A stretch of DNA of 64,000 nt from Maribrevibacterium harenarium (GCF_006385675.1 NZ_VFRR01000015.1:1-64000); one strand, 5' to 3'. Positions 52,856-63,746 are shown, numbered from the stretch's first letter. The notes: generated by a model from the sequence alone, not told the origin. Translations and numbers: made by a program.

Positions 52856-54178
52856 TTACGCTAGTTTATGGAAACTGTCCGATAGGGCATCGATTAGACG
52901 GTCGATTTCTTCTGACTCGGTAATGAATGGTGGAGCAAGCTGAATCGTGTCGCCACCGAAGCGCACGTAGAAGCCTTTTTCCCACATATCCATCGCTACT
53001 TGGAACGGGCGCTTAGCCGGTTCCCCGTCTGGCGCAGCTAGGGTGATCCCCGCAGCAAAGCCATAGTTACGAATATCAGTAATTAAGGTAGAGCTAGAAC
53101 GTAAGCTATGTACCGCATCACCAAAATAGCCGCTCATTTCTTTTACGCGGGCGATCAGATTTTCACTACGAATTTTTTCGAGGGATGCCAAGCCCGCCGC
53201 ACAGGCAACCGGATGAGCCGAATAGGTATAACCATGTGGAAGTTCCAACATGTATTCGGGGCCGCCGTGCTCCATAAAGGTGTCGTAGATTTCCTGTTTG
53301 AATGCCACTGCGCCTAGGGGAATTGCACCATTGGTAATTTGCTTCGCCATGGTCATCACATCAGGTGTCACTCCAAACTCGATGGCGCCACAGTCACCGC
53401 CCATACGACCAAACCCGGTAATAACTTCATCGAAAATCAGCAGAATGTTGTGCTGATCACAGATTTCCCGCAGGCGTTCCAAATAGCCTTGTGGGGGGAC
53501 GATGACGCCCGCAGATCCAGACATGGGCTCCACGATCACCGCGGCGATATTGCTGGCATCGTGCATGGTGATTAGGTTGAGCAGATCATCAGCTCGTTCC
53601 GCACCCTGTTTTGCCATGCCGTTGGTGAACTCTGTCCCCGGCACTTGAGTATGTGGCAGGTGGTAAGAGTCTAAACCTTGGCCATATAGAGTGCGGTTAG
53701 CTGGGATACCGCCAACAGAAAAACCGGAAATCCCTGCGCCATGGTAGCCCTTGGCACGGCCAATGAATTTGGTCTTGGTGCCCATGCCTTTTTTACGCCA
53801 GTAAGCACGCGCAACTTTTAGCGCCGTATCCACGGACTCAGATCCTGAGCCAGTGAAAAACACACGATTCAATTCGGTCGGTAGAAATTCAGTAATCTTT
53901 TCCGAGAGTTGAAAGGATTTTTCATGGCCAAACTGAAACGCCGGAGAGTAATCTAACGTCTTGATTTGCTCGGCAACCGCTTCATTAATCTCGGCTACGT
54001 TGTGTCCTAGGCCACACGTCCAAAGACCAGATAGACCATCAAAAATTTTACGCCCTTTGTCGTCGGTGTAATAAGCACCAGAGGCCTTGGTGATGATACG
54101 TGGATCTTGTTTGAACTGACGGTTACCGGTGTAAGCCATCCAGTGGGAGTCAAGTTGCTTTTGGGTTAGATTGGTCAT
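52856..54178 (-). CDS. bauA: Beta-alanine:pyruvate-type class III aminotransferase
   Basis: 440 residues, PLP enzyme. It follows P. aeruginosa BauA closely: HWMAYTGNRQFKQDPRII, GLSGLWTCGLGHN, FFTGSGSESVDTALKVARAY, VIVEPMSGSAGVIVPPQGYL, LLIFDEVITGFGRMG (with the aspartate), and the Schiff-base lysine in MAKQITNGAIPLGA. These omega-aminotransferases convert beta-alanine or related terminal amines to semialdehydes, with pyruvate as acceptor. No semialdehyde dehydrogenase sits beside it, so its pathway partner lies elsewhere. Substrate range is inferred. Confidence 0.88.
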   Translation of the reverse strand: MTNLTQKQLDSHWMAYTGNRQFKQDPRIITKASGAYYTDDKGRKIFDGLSGLWTCGLGHNVAEINEAVAEQIKTLDYSPAFQFGHEKSFQLSEKITEFLPTELNRVFFTGSGSESVDTALKVARAYWRKKGMGTKTKFIGRAKGYHGAGISGFSVGGIPANRTLYGQGLDSYHLPHTQVPGTEFTNGMAKQGAERADDLLNLITMHDASNIAAVIVEPMSGSAGVIVPPQGYLERLREICDQHNILLIFDEVITGFGRMGGDCGAIEFGVTPDVMTMAKQITNGAIPLGAVAFKQEIYDTFMEHGGPEYMLELPHGYTYSAHPVACAAGLASLEKIRSENLIARVKEMSGYFGDAVHSLRSSSTLITDIRNYGFAAGITLAAPDGEPAKRPFQVAMDMWEKGFYVRFGGDTIQLAPPFITESEEIDRLIDALSDSFHKLA

Positions 54179-54296
54179 GGTGCATTCTCAGCTAATCATT
54201 GTTTATTAGTAGAGAATGCCCGTGGGGAAAGTTTAGTTAAATGACAAGTTTATTAAACTTGCATAAGTGTTTGATTAACTAAACCGGAATAAGAAT

Positions 54297-54932
54297 TTAG
54301 GAAGAAGTCTTTTCCCGAAACTCGCACAAATCTTCGATAATACAGGCGTCGCATTTGGGTTTGCGGGCAGTACAGATATAGCGCCCATGCAAAATTAACC
54401 AATGGTGGGCATCGAGAAGAAACTCTTTGGGAACAAAACGCAGCAGCTTTTCTTCCACCTCGAGCACGTTTTTACCGGGGGCGATCTTGGTGCGATTGGA
54501 TACCCGAAATATGTGCGTATCTACCGCCATCGCAATCTGACGAAACGCCGTATTCAGCACCACGTTAGCGGTCTTGCGCCCGACACCGGGCAGTGCTTCC
54601 AGAGCCTCCCGATTATCGGGAACTTGACTGCCATGTTTGTCGATTAACATCTGGCAGGTTTTGATGACGTTTTCTGCTTTAGCATTAAACAAGCCAATGG
54701 TTTTGATGTATTCCTTAACACCGTCCACTCCCAGCGCCAACATGGTTTCAGGGGTGTTGGCCACGGGGAACAGCTTGCGAGTCGCTTTATTGACGCTGAC
54801 GTCGGTTGCTTGGGCGGAAAGCAACACGGCAATTAATAGCTCGAACGGTGAGCTATATTCTAATTCGGTCTGCGGATTTGGATTTTCATTACGCAGCCTA
54901 GTAAAAATTTCCTGACGCTTTGCTTTGTTCAT
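54297..54932 (-). CDS. nth: Endonuclease III (DNA glycosylase/AP lyase)
   Basis: 211 residues. It excises oxidised pyrimidines. The helix-hairpin-helix LPGVGRKTANVVL carries K120 and the catalytic aspartate is D138 in VDTHIFRVSNR, the same numbers as in E. coli Nth. The [4Fe-4S] cysteines are near the C-terminus (CTARKPKCDACIIEDLC). It lies 22 bp after rnfE, the conserved rnf-nth arrangement of gammaproteobacteria. Confidence 0.97.
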   Translation of the reverse strand: MNKAKRQEIFTRLRNENPNPQTELEYSSPFELLIAVLLSAQATDVSVNKATRKLFPVANTPETMLALGVDGVKEYIKTIGLFNAKAENVIKTCQMLIDKHGSQVPDNREALEALPGVGRKTANVVLNTAFRQIAMAVDTHIFRVSNRTKIAPGKNVLEVEEKLLRFVPKEFLLDAHHWLILHGRYICTARKPKCDACIIEDLCEFREKTSS

Positions 54933-54954
54933 TATCCGCCCCGATTGTTATGCG

Positions 54955-55719
54955 TTAGGTAATTTTACCGGTTACCCGCACCCGACGAGAGACTTTTTCT
55001 TTGCCCGCTTCGGCAGCCGCTTTGCGCTGTTTCTCACGCTCATCAAAGAAGTTTTTCAAAGCGATCAAAATACCCAAGCCGATGAAAGCACCCGGTGGCA
55101 AAATGGCAAAGAGCATGTCAGGGTAATTAGGAAATAGGGTAAGTTTCCAACTGGCTGCGGCTTCGCCAAACAGTAAGTGCATGTCACTAAACAGAGTGCC
55201 TTGGCCAATTAACTCACGCATTGCCCCCAACAGCACCAGTACCACCGTAAAACCAAAGCCCATGGTTAACCCATCTAGGGCTGATGGCAAAACTGGGTTA
55301 CGACTGGCGTAGGCGTCGGCACGACCCAAGATGGCACAGTTGGTCACGATCAACGGGATAAAGATGCCGAGAATTTGGTATAGCTCGTAAGTAAAGGCCT
55401 GCATGATCAATTCAATACAGGTAGTAAACGAAGCTATGATCATCACAAAGGCGGGTAAACGTACCGCATCGGCAACATAATTACGAATTAAGGATACGGC
55501 AATGTTGGAGCCGATCAACACCACCATAGTGGCTAAACCCAAGCCAAGGGCGTTGACCACGGTGCTGGTTACGGCCAACAGCGGACAAAGACCTAATAGC
55601 TGGACGAGTGCTGGGTTATTTTTCCAGATGCCGTTGTAAACCAGCTCCTGGTAATTCACACCGCTGTTTGTGGTTTCAACGTCGGTGGCGGTATTTGCTG
55701 TGTCTGTATTTGAGTGCAT
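54955..55719 (-). CDS. rnfE: Rnf/Rsx complex membrane subunit E
   Basis: 254 residues, six membrane helices. Its signatures are [23 protein letters not shown] and [18 protein letters not shown]. It is homologous to RnfA and holds part of the central membrane iron-sulfur site with it. About 20 residues of extra N-terminal Thr/Asn-rich tail, and a basic tail at the C-terminus. Part of the Rnf Na+/H+-coupled ferredoxin:NAD oxidoreductase. Confidence 0.95.
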   Translation of the reverse strand: MHSNTDTANTATDVETTNSGVNYQELVYNGIWKNNPALVQLLGLCPLLAVTSTVVNALGLGLATMVVLIGSNIAVSLIRNYVADAVRLPAFVMIIASFTTCIELIMQAFTYELYQILGIFIPLIVTNCAILGRADAYASRNPVLPSALDGLTMGFGFTVVLVLLGAMRELIGQGTLFSDMHLLFGEAAASWKLTLFPNYPDMLFAILPPGAFIGLGILIALKNFFDEREKQRKAAAEAGKEKVSRRVRVTGKIT

Positions 55720-55728
55720 GCTACTTAC

Positions 55729-56346
55729 CTATCGGGCCAACAACTCAGCTTTGTGCTGTTCAAAGTAGATCAAAGTATTTTTCACGGCTTTGACAACCGC
55801 CCGTGGCGTTATGGTCGCGCCAGTGAACTGGTCGAACTGACCGCCGTCTTTCTTCACGCCCCAGAGTGACTCTTTTAAATTAAGAAACGACTTTCCAGCG
55901 AAGGATTCGATCCAAGAGGATTTTTTCAAATCCACCTTGTCACCCAGTCCTGGGGTTTCTTTATGGGCAATAACCCGAGCGCCGGTAACTACTCCATCTT
56001 TGTCGATGGCGACAATCAGATCAAGGGAGCCGTTGTAGCCACCGGGGGCTTTAGTTTCAAAGATGATCGCCGACACTTCCCCATCTAAGCGACCAATAAA
56101 GGCCTGCACCGGTTCATTGGTTCCAAGTAACGGGTCTCCTGCTAGGGTGATTACGTCTTGGGTAATGTCATTATTATAGCGCTCGTGGGGCAAGACTTCG
56201 TTAAAGGCTGCGCGCTGGGCGGCCACAATATTGTCGGCAATAATTGGGGCGCTTAAATATTGGGTCACTCCGATAAAGCCAGCAGTGACAACGGCAAAGA
56301 TAGCTAAACCAACAGCGTTACGACGAATAGAAGCAATTAATTCCAT
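55729..56346 (-). CDS. rnfG: Rnf/Rsx complex subunit G (covalent FMN)
   Basis: 205 residues from the ATG at 56346, which overlaps the rnfD stop by one base (TAATG) and has GGAGG upstream. A longer frame above it overlaps rnfD and is not used. One membrane anchor (about 10-28) and a periplasmic FMN domain with the attachment threonine in FTGATITPRAV (near residue 176) and HKETPGLGDKVD. It passes electrons in the Rnf complex. Confidence 0.95.
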   Translation of the reverse strand: MELIASIRRNAVGLAIFAVVTAGFIGVTQYLSAPIIADNIVAAQRAAFNEVLPHERYNNDITQDVITLAGDPLLGTNEPVQAFIGRLDGEVSAIIFETKAPGGYNGSLDLIVAIDKDGVVTGARVIAHKETPGLGDKVDLKKSSWIESFAGKSFLNLKESLWGVKKDGGQFDQFTGATITPRAVVKAVKNTLIYFEQHKAELLAR

Positions 56347-57404
56347 TACTTGTCTCCTCCGATCGCCACGCCAGACTTGGGCTTTTTGTGGCCATAAGCG
56401 CGAGGCTGCGTGTAGTAATCGATTAAGGGAGCGGCGAAGTTCATGAGTAATACACCAAAGGCGACACCGTCTGGGTAACCACCCCAAGTACGAATCACAT
56501 AAACCAAGATTCCAATGCCAGCACCGTAAACGAGTTTGCCTCGGTTGCTGGTACAGGAGCTCACTGGGTCAGTTGCAATAAAGAAAGCGCCAAACATGGC
56601 TGCCCCGGAGGTCAGATGAAATAGCGGTGTGGCAGCATTGCTTGGATCTAAGATGTAGAAGAAAGTCGCTACCACAGCTAATCCAGCCAGCATGGCAACT
56701 GGGGTATGCCAAGTAATAATGCGTAGACCAATCAGGGCTAATCCACCAGCCAAATAAGCCAGGTTGACCCACATCCAACTGTTCAAGCTAGCCGCTTGCA
56801 ATGCCGTGACCGAAGCAAAGGCTTCGTCGCTCATTAGGCCGCCTTTATGTTTAAAAGCATCCAAAGGCGTCGCCATGGTGTAAGCATCGACAGTGGATAA
56901 CCCACCAAAAATGGCACTGAGGCTATCGCTAAATGACATAGTGCTACCGGCACTAATGAGATCAGCATGACCTAACCATTGGGTCATTGGCACTGGAAAG
57001 GAAACCAAGACAATGGCATAACCGACCATGGCTGGGTTAAATGGATTATTCCCTAAACCACCATACACCTGTTTGGCGAAAATAATGGCGAAGGCAACAG
57101 CCGTCACGGTTAACCACCAAGGTACGGTAGGTGGTAAAGCAATGCCCAGCAATACAGCAGTGAGTAATGCGCTATTGTCTTTTAGGAAGAAAGCAATTGG
57201 GCGACCACGCACTTTGAGGAAGAGGGCTTCCGCGCCAATGGCGGTCAAAGCCGCAATCAGAATATTGATTAGCGTGCCAAAACCAAAAAGCCAAGTTTGT
57301 ACCAAAATACCCGGAATGGTTGCCAGAATGACCATCTGCATCACCCAGGAAGTACGGCGTCCCCCACGATGGGTGTGGGGGGAAGTAATGCGCAATAATG
57401 CCAT
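56346..57404 (-). CDS. rnfD: Rnf/Rsx complex membrane subunit D (covalent FMN)
   Basis: 352 residues, about ten membrane helices. The conserved GNNPFNPAMVGYAIVLVSFP lies near residue 115. The FMN-bearing threonine is expected in AYTMATPLDAF (near 175), which departs slightly from the common SGAT pattern. RGKLVYGAGIGILVYVIRTW and YPDGVAFGVLLMN close the sequence. Its ATG directly follows the rnfC stop codon (TAA-ATG). Confidence 0.95.
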   Translation of the reverse strand: MALLRITSPHTHRGGRRTSWVMQMVILATIPGILVQTWLFGFGTLINILIAALTAIGAEALFLKVRGRPIAFFLKDNSALLTAVLLGIALPPTVPWWLTVTAVAFAIIFAKQVYGGLGNNPFNPAMVGYAIVLVSFPVPMTQWLGHADLISAGSTMSFSDSLSAIFGGLSTVDAYTMATPLDAFKHKGGLMSDEAFASVTALQAASLNSWMWVNLAYLAGGLALIGLRIITWHTPVAMLAGLAVVATFFYILDPSNAATPLFHLTSGAAMFGAFFIATDPVSSCTSNRGKLVYGAGIGILVYVIRTWGGYPDGVAFGVLLMNFAAPLIDYYTQPRAYGHKKPKSGVAIGGDK

Positions 57405-60008
57405 TTAACGATTCTCTTGAGAGTTTGTCAGTTGTTCTAACTTGGCTTCTTCTTCCTGCTGCTTGGCTTCAGCAACACTCAGTTGTTGCTGGAGATCTTC
57501 GGCTTCAGGTTGTTGTGCCAGTTGCTTTTTCAGCTTATTTACTTGTGCCTTAGCGAGGGCCGCAGCAATTTTCTGCTGTTTGATTTGCTCTGCCAGCTGA
57601 TTTACTTCCGCTTTTGGTGCTGCTGCCGGTGGTGGTACTTCACCTTTGGTCAGTGCTTGCTCCAATGCCTCAGCACGTCCACGGGCTTCGTCAACTTGCT
57701 GGCTTAGTGTGTCCACGTTATCCGCACCAATTTCTTGGGCGTGAGCTAATGCCTTTTCCGCCTTTTTCAGAGCGGCTTTGGCAATGGCGGTATCGATTTT
57801 TAACTTACGCAAGGCTTCGTCGTCGGCTGGCGCTGTTGCTTTCGCTTCTGGCTTAGCTGTGACCGGCGCGTGGGCTTCAAACTTGGCAAGCTCAGCCTGA
57901 GCCGTTGCTAAGGCCGCTTGGAATTCAGCTTGTTTGGCTTTCAGCTCAGCGTTATCAGGATCTTCACCTAACTGCTTTTCTACTTTCTTCAACTTTGTCG
58001 AAGCGAGTGCCACATCGACTTTAGCCTTTTTGTGGTCGTCGCTCAGTACTGGTTTCGCTGCTGCAGGCTTGGCTTCAGAGGAAGCCTGCTCTGGTTGTAG
58101 TTTGGCAAAGCGAGCCTCTGCCGTAGCTAACTCTTGCTGTAAAGCAGATTGCTTATCTCTCAACTCTGCGTTGTCAGGATCGTCCGCGAGTTGTTTTTCA
58201 ATCTTTTTCAACTTGGTAGACGCCAGCGCCACATCTACCTTGGCTTTTTTCGCTTCGTCACTTAAGGCAACTTTAGGCGCTGCGTCTTTGGGTTTAGCGA
58301 CTGGTGCGGTGGCTGGCAATTTCGCTTCCATCTCTTTGATGTCAGCAGTCGCACCATCCACTTGTAGCTGTAGGGCAGAAATTTCTTCTACCGCTTGGCG
58401 CTCCTGCGCCTCTTGCAGCGCTTTGTCTAGTTTCTTCAGCTTCGCCTTAGCGATCGCTAGATCCACTTTTAATTTCTTGGTTTCTTCATCGACCGGAGCA
58501 CTAGAGGCTGCTGGCGCTTCGGTTACCTTAGTTGGTGCGGCCTTTTTAGCAGCGGGTTTGGCGGCCGCGGCTTTTTGACGCTCTAGGCGTTTGGCTTCTT
58601 TCTCAGCGGCTTCCGCTTCTTGGCGGGCTTTACGGGCTTCAAAACGCTGCTTGGCAATGTCTGATTTCACCGCTGCTTCACGGGCATCACGAATGGCCGC
58701 TTTGGTATGGCGGTAATACTGCACTAATGGAATGCTACTTGGGCATACGTAAGAGCAAGCACCACACTCGATACAATCAAACAGGTTGTAGTGTTCCGCT
58801 TTTTCATGCTCTTGGCTTTTGGCGAACCATAGTAGCTGCTGCGGTAGCAGACTCGCTGGGCAGGCTTGCTCACACATGCCACAGCGGATACAAGCTTGCT
58901 CTGGCTCCGGTAACGGTAGCTCCTTGCGAGTAGCGGCCAAAATACAGTTGCTAGTCTTAACGATGGGGGCGGACAAAGAATCCAAGGTAAAGCCCATCAT
59001 CGGCCCGCCCATAACAATACGTTCAACCTGGCTTAAGTTGGCATCGGCGTAGGACAACAAATGGGAAACCGGTGTACCAAGCAGTACTTCGACATTCTGT
59101 GGTGCGCCGAAACCGTCCCCTGTTAGGGTGGTAAAACGAGAAATCAACGGGCGACCAAACTGCACGGCTTCGTAAATAGCCACACAAGTGCCGACGTTTT
59201 GACACAAAATGCCGATATCAGCCGGTAATTTGCCGGTGGGAACTTCTTGATCTGTCAGCAGCTTAATCAGCTGTTTTTCGCCGCCAGACGGGTACTTAGT
59301 GGGGACTACCACCAGTTGGATATTGCTTTGGCGCTCACGAATGACTTTTTCCAACGCCGCAATAGCCGTTGGTTTGTTGTCTTCGATACCAATCATCACC
59401 TGCTGAGCATTGGCTAGGTGTTGCACGATTTCGATGCCGAGAATCAGCTCCAAGGACTTTTCCCGCATCAACATATCGTCAGCGGTAATGTAGGGCTCAC
59501 ATTCCGCGGCATTGATAATGAGGTGGCTTAGGTTGTGCTTTTGTGCCCCTTGTAATTTCACTTGCGTTGGGAAACCTGCGCCCCCCATACCCACAATGCC
59601 TTTTTCAGCTAAAAAGGCCAGTAGATCGGTTTTGCTAACTTTTTGCCAGTCACGCAATGGCTCTAATTCTTGCCATTCATCGGCACCATCCGGTGTGATG
59701 ACAATACATACATCTGCTAAGCCAGAAGGATGAGCAATAGGGCGTTCTTCGATAACTTTAACGGTGCCAGAAGTGGGAGCATGTAAAAAACTGCTCAAAA
59801 AACCATTGTTAATGGCAATAGTTTGACCTTTCAGTACCTTGTCACCAACTGCCACAAGAGGTCTTGATGCCTGACCAATATGTTGCCCGAGAGGTAAGAT
59901 GAGTTCTTCTGGTAATTTTGGGTGCCCAAGGGGTAAACGCAATGACTGCGCTTTGTTCTCCGGTGGGTGAATACCGCCATGAAAGTTGTAGACTGTCGCA
60001 GCACTCAT
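57405..60008 (-). CDS. rnfC: Rnf/Rsx complex subunit C with five-repeat coiled-coil tail
   Basis: 867 residues from the ATG at 60008, which overlaps the rnfB stop (TAATG). The N-terminal part is canonical: GGIHPPENK, a flavin/NADH region with GMGGAGFPTQVK and NAAECEPYI, and two [4Fe-4S] motifs, CIRCGMCEQACP and CIECGACSYVCP. From about residue 480 the chain is Ala/Lys/Glu-rich, with five repeats of about 55 residues built on KAKVDVALASTKLKKVEKQL and variants. Two of them are nearly identical (DDPDNAEL / EDPDNAEL). Such tails occur in enteric RsxC and vary in length. Confidence 0.94.
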   Translation of the reverse strand: MSAATVYNFHGGIHPPENKAQSLRLPLGHPKLPEELILPLGQHIGQASRPLVAVGDKVLKGQTIAINNGFLSSFLHAPTSGTVKVIEERPIAHPSGLADVCIVITPDGADEWQELEPLRDWQKVSKTDLLAFLAEKGIVGMGGAGFPTQVKLQGAQKHNLSHLIINAAECEPYITADDMLMREKSLELILGIEIVQHLANAQQVMIGIEDNKPTAIAALEKVIRERQSNIQLVVVPTKYPSGGEKQLIKLLTDQEVPTGKLPADIGILCQNVGTCVAIYEAVQFGRPLISRFTTLTGDGFGAPQNVEVLLGTPVSHLLSYADANLSQVERIVMGGPMMGFTLDSLSAPIVKTSNCILAATRKELPLPEPEQACIRCGMCEQACPASLLPQQLLWFAKSQEHEKAEHYNLFDCIECGACSYVCPSSIPLVQYYRHTKAAIRDAREAAVKSDIAKQRFEARKARQEAEAAEKEAKRLERQKAAAAKPAAKKAAPTKVTEAPAASSAPVDEETKKLKVDLAIAKAKLKKLDKALQEAQERQAVEEISALQLQVDGATADIKEMEAKLPATAPVAKPKDAAPKVALSDEAKKAKVDVALASTKLKKIEKQLADDPDNAELRDKQSALQQELATAEARFAKLQPEQASSEAKPAAAKPVLSDDHKKAKVDVALASTKLKKVEKQLGEDPDNAELKAKQAEFQAALATAQAELAKFEAHAPVTAKPEAKATAPADDEALRKLKIDTAIAKAALKKAEKALAHAQEIGADNVDTLSQQVDEARGRAEALEQALTKGEVPPPAAAPKAEVNQLAEQIKQQKIAAALAKAQVNKLKKQLAQQPEAEDLQQQLSVAEAKQQEEEAKLEQLTNSQENR

Positions 60009-60604
60009 TACGCATTCACCTCCGTCTGACGGTCCGTGGCAATAATATCGAGTGATTGCGTGGCTACACCATTGGGTTTTTCCCAAGACCAGGTACGTGT
60101 TGTCACCCCTACCTCTACCATATCAATACAACTCACTGGGCATGGCTCGACACACAAGTCGCAGCCGGTACATTCATCGGCAATTACCGTGTGCATTTGC
60201 TTAGCGGCGCCCAAAATCGCGTCAACGGGACACGCTTGGATACATTTGGTACAGCCGATACATTCATCTTCGCGAATGACGGCTACTTTTTTCTTGGGTT
60301 CTTCCGCTTCCCCACCATCTAGAGGTATGGCTTCCACATCCAATAAATCGGCGAGTGCTTGTACTGTCGCTTGGCCGCCTGGAGGACATTTATTGATGGC
60401 ATCGCCGTTTGAAATCGCTTCCGCATAGGGGCGGCAGCCGGGGTGACCACATTGACCACATTGAGTTTGCGGCAACAGAGCATCGATCTGATCGACAATC
60501 GGGTCGCCTTCCACATGGAAGCGTACGTTGGCATACCCCAAGATGGCACCAAAAATCAGGGCGAGTACAACCAAGATAGCAACGGCACTTAAAACAGTTA
60601 GCAT
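60008..60604 (-). CDS. rnfB: Rnf/Rsx complex iron-sulfur subunit B
   Basis: 198 residues. N-terminal membrane anchor (about 3-25), the four-cysteine domain [18 protein letters not shown], and two ferredoxin clusters, [12 protein letters not shown] and [12 protein letters not shown]. It receives electrons from, or gives them to, the soluble ferredoxin. It lies 10 bp after rnfA and overlaps rnfC. Confidence 0.96.
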   Translation of the reverse strand: MLTVLSAVAILVVLALIFGAILGYANVRFHVEGDPIVDQIDALLPQTQCGQCGHPGCRPYAEAISNGDAINKCPPGGQATVQALADLLDVEAIPLDGGEAEEPKKKVAVIREDECIGCTKCIQACPVDAILGAAKQMHTVIADECTGCDLCVEPCPVSCIDMVEVGVTTRTWSWEKPNGVATQSLDIIATDRQTEVNA

Positions 60605-60614
60605 GACGTTACTC

Positions 60615-61196
60615 CTAAATCTGAACCAAGCCGGTGAAGCCCATAAAGGCTAGAGCCATCAAACCAGCGGTGATCATGCCAATGGCAGAGCCTTTGAACA
60701 CAACGGGCACATCTGCCACATTGATACGCTCACGCATGGCAGCGAAGAGAATTAAAACGAAGGAGAAGCCCACCGCAGCACCAAAGCCATAGAGGATGGA
60801 ATCAACAAAACCATTTTGACGGCTGGTGTTTTGTAGGGCGACACCCAAGACCGCGCAGTTGGTGGTGATCAAAGGTAAGAAAATCCCCAGAACCCGGTAC
60901 AGGAGAGGACTGGTTTTGTGTACCACCATTTCAGTGAACTGTACCACTACAGCAATTACCAAAATAAAGGAGATGGTTTTTAGGTATTCCAACCCTAACG
61001 GGGCCAGAATAAATTCATAGGTGAGATAACTGCATAGGCTCGATAACGTCAGCACGAACGTCGTTGCCATGGCCATACCGATGGAGGTTTCCAGTTTGCC
61101 GGAAACACCCATAAACGGGCACAGTCCAAGGAATTGCACCAACACAAAGTTGTTGACCAAAATGGTACTGACCAGAATTAAGAGATACTCAGTCAT
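60615..61196 (-). CDS. rnfA: Rnf/Rsx complex membrane subunit A
   Basis: 193 residues, six membrane helices. Signatures are [21 protein letters not shown] in the first helices and [17 protein letters not shown] near residue 105, which carry cysteines of the membrane [2Fe-2S] site shared with RnfE. First gene of the rnfABCDGE-nth operon. Confidence 0.96.
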   Translation of the reverse strand: MTEYLLILVSTILVNNFVLVQFLGLCPFMGVSGKLETSIGMAMATTFVLTLSSLCSYLTYEFILAPLGLEYLKTISFILVIAVVVQFTEMVVHKTSPLLYRVLGIFLPLITTNCAVLGVALQNTSRQNGFVDSILYGFGAAVGFSFVLILFAAMRERINVADVPVVFKGSAIGMITAGLMALAFMGFTGLVQI

Positions 61197-61258
61197 CTCA
61201 CGTCCAAAATAAAAATAAATAACAACAAGCCCGACACAGGGGAGGCGCCGGGAGTGTA

Positions 61259-61286
61259 ACTATATCAATCAGCTTATAACTAACAA
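61259..61286 (-). promoter_or_regulatory. Probable promoter of the rnf operon
   Basis: On the minus strand TTGTTA (61286-61281), a 16-base spacer and TATAGT (61264-61259), about 65 bp ahead of the rnfA start. No operator for SoxR or IscR is recognisable. Confidence 0.45.
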
Positions 61287-61403
61287 ACCTAAAAAATAGG
61301 TCTATCTAGTATATTTTTGCATAAAGATATCGCTGTGTTTGTATAACCATTTTTTATTAGATGGCGCTTCCATGCCGACATTTTGAATCTGGTGTAAACA
61401 AGA

Positions 61404-61425
61404 TCGCCTACACGAGGGTAGGCGA
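61404..61425 (-). terminator. Terminator of metG
   Basis: TCGCCTAC-ACGAGG-GTAGGCGA, an 8-bp stem followed on the minus strand by TCTTGTTT. It starts about 28 bp after the metG stop. Confidence 0.7.
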
Positions 61426-61453
61426 CCGAGTCACGAAGAAAAGGGCGAAGAGG

Positions 61454-63490
61454 TTACATCACCCGCTGACCTGGTTTTGCTCCTGCATGTGGCTCAAGTA
61501 GGTAGATTTCTTCACCACCTGGGCCTGCGGCTAGTACCATGCCTTCAGAAAGGCCAAACTTCATTTTGCGTGGTGCAAGGTTGGCCACCATCACCGTCAA
61601 CTTGCCTTCCAAATCCTCTGGTTTGTAGGCTGACTTAATACCGGAGAATACCGTGCGAGTCTCGCCGCCCAGATCCAAAGTCAGCTTCAGCAGTTTGTTC
61701 GCTTTTTCCACATGTTCCGCTTTAGCGATTAAAGCAATACGCAAATCCACTTTGGCGAAATCATCAAAGTTAATTTCTGCCGCGATCGGGTCTTTGCTTA
61801 GCTCGGTTTCTACTGCAGGAGTAGTTGGCGCTTGGGCGGCCGCTTCCTCTTTGCCTTCCTCGATCATAGCTTCGATTTGCTTAGCATCAATGCGAGCCAT
61901 CAAGGGTTTGAAAGTATTCACACTTTGTCCAAAAAGTAGCTCACTACGGTTGTCCCAAGTCAGCTCTTTATTTAAGAAGGCTTCCGCGTCGGCCACCAAG
62001 TTCGGCAATACCGGTTTCAGATACGTGGCTAAGATTGCGAATAGATTTAACGACACAGTACAAATTTCTTGTACTTGCGGCAGTGTTTCTTCGTTTTTGG
62101 CTTTGACCCATGGCTCTTCATCAGCAATGTAGGTGTTGGCAATGTCCGCAAGACGCATGATTTCCCGCATGGCGCGGCCATACTCGCGGGTTTCATAGTA
62201 TTCAGCAATGGTGTCGCCAGCGGCGATAAACTCATTGATCATGGCTTCCTGGGCTGGTGTGCCGAGCAGTTGACCATCGAATTTCTTGTTAATAAAACTG
62301 GCGGTACGGCTCGCGATATTGACCACTTTGCCTACTACGTCGGAGTTCACACGCTGTACGAAATCCGTCAGGTTTAAGTCGATATCATCGACGCGGGAAT
62401 TAAGCTTGGCCGCAAAGTAGTAACGCAAGTACTGTGGGTCTAAATGATTTAGGTAAGTACGCGCCTTTATAAAGGTGCCGCGGGATTTGGACATTTTCTC
62501 CCCATCAACCGTGACATAGCCGTGAGCGTTGACTGCGGTTGGGGTACGGTAGCCAGCGCAATCCAACATAGCAGGCCAGAATAGGGCGTGGAAGTTGATA
62601 ATGTCTTTACCGATAAAGTGATAGAGCTCGGTCTCTGAGCCTTTTTTCCAGTACTCGTCGAAATCCAAGCCTTCGGTACGGTCACAGAGATTTTTGAAGC
62701 TCGCCATGTAACCGATTGGAGCATCTAGCCAGACGTAGAAGTACTTGCCTTCTGTATCTGGGATTTCGAAACCAAAGTAAGGGGCATCGCGGCTGATGTC
62801 CCACTCTTGTAAACCTGAGTCCAACCATTCCGCCAGTTTATTGGCGACTTGATCTTGCAAGGTGCCACTACGAGTCCATTTTTGTAGGAACTCTTGGAAC
62901 TCCGGCAGTTTGAAGAAATAGTGTTCTGATTCTTTTTCAATCGGCGTTGCACCGGAGTAAACCGAGCGCGGGTTAATCATTTCCATTGGAGTGTAGGTGG
63001 CAGAGCAGACTTCACAGTTGTCACCATACTGATCTTCCGCCTTACATTTCGGGCAGGTGCCTTTAATAAAGCGATCCGCCAAGAACATCTTTTTCTCTGG
63101 GTCATAGGCTTGGGTGATCGAACGTACGGCAATTTTGCCATTGTCACGACAGGCTTTGTAAATCTCCTCGGAAAAGGCGCGGTTTTCAGGGGAGTGGGTC
63201 GAATAGTAGTTATCGTAGCCGATCATGAAGTCATTAAAGTCGGCCATATGTTCTTGACGTACCCCTTCGATTAACTCTTCCGAAGTGATGCCGTTTTGCT
63301 CCGCTTTGATCATGATCGCCGTGCCGTGGGCGTCGTCAGCGCAGACCGCAGTACATAGATGCCCGCGCAGTTTCTGGAAACGTACCCAGATATCCGTTTG
63401 AATATGCTCCAACATGTGGCCTAAGTGAATTGAGCCATTGGCGTAGGGAAGGGCGCTGGTAACTAGAATCTTACGTTGCGATTGAGCCAT
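61454..63490 (-). CDS. metG: Methionyl-tRNA synthetase
   Basis: 678 residues. HIGH-type motif [10 protein letters not shown] (about 20-29) and KMSKS motif in [11 protein letters not shown] (near 333). The zinc-binding knuckle is [17 protein letters not shown] (near 147). The anticodon domain is followed by a linker with Glu/Ala/Thr stretches and a C-terminal tRNA-binding (Trbp111/EMAP) domain ([20 protein letters not shown]), as in E. coli MetG. Divergent from the Mrp gene, a common arrangement in gammaproteobacteria. Confidence 0.97.
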   Translation of the reverse strand: MAQSQRKILVTSALPYANGSIHLGHMLEHIQTDIWVRFQKLRGHLCTAVCADDAHGTAIMIKAEQNGITSEELIEGVRQEHMADFNDFMIGYDNYYSTHSPENRAFSEEIYKACRDNGKIAVRSITQAYDPEKKMFLADRFIKGTCPKCKAEDQYGDNCEVCSATYTPMEMINPRSVYSGATPIEKESEHYFFKLPEFQEFLQKWTRSGTLQDQVANKLAEWLDSGLQEWDISRDAPYFGFEIPDTEGKYFYVWLDAPIGYMASFKNLCDRTEGLDFDEYWKKGSETELYHFIGKDIINFHALFWPAMLDCAGYRTPTAVNAHGYVTVDGEKMSKSRGTFIKARTYLNHLDPQYLRYYFAAKLNSRVDDIDLNLTDFVQRVNSDVVGKVVNIASRTASFINKKFDGQLLGTPAQEAMINEFIAAGDTIAEYYETREYGRAMREIMRLADIANTYIADEEPWVKAKNEETLPQVQEICTVSLNLFAILATYLKPVLPNLVADAEAFLNKELTWDNRSELLFGQSVNTFKPLMARIDAKQIEAMIEEGKEEAAAQAPTTPAVETELSKDPIAAEINFDDFAKVDLRIALIAKAEHVEKANKLLKLTLDLGGETRTVFSGIKSAYKPEDLEGKLTVMVANLAPRKMKFGLSEGMVLAAGPGGEEIYLLEPHAGAKPGQRVM

Positions 63491-63746
63491 TATGAATGAG
63501 CCTGCCGGATGTTAAAAAGTGAATGATAAAGGCGTAGTTTGCCAACTAAGGGTGCATTTTGGGCAACAACATCACCGCCCAAGGCACTAGCCTAAATGGA
63601 AATGGCGAACATTATAGATTGCCCCATTTTGTGCGCAAGGTTTTGGGGTTGGTTTTCATAACTTTGCCCACATTATCGATGCAAATTAGGCAACACTCAT
63701 CCCATTTCCCCTGATTGCGGGAGTGGTAACAACGTTAGGAGCTTCC

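Noticed and set aside
56347-56487. 47-codon extension of RnfG into rnfD
   Set aside because: It would overlap rnfD by 140 bases, while GGAGG and the TAATG coupling mark the start at 56346.
57934-58578. 214-codon open frame antisense to rnfC
   Set aside because: Low-complexity Ala/Ser mirror of the Ala/Lys-rich RnfC repeats; not a gene.
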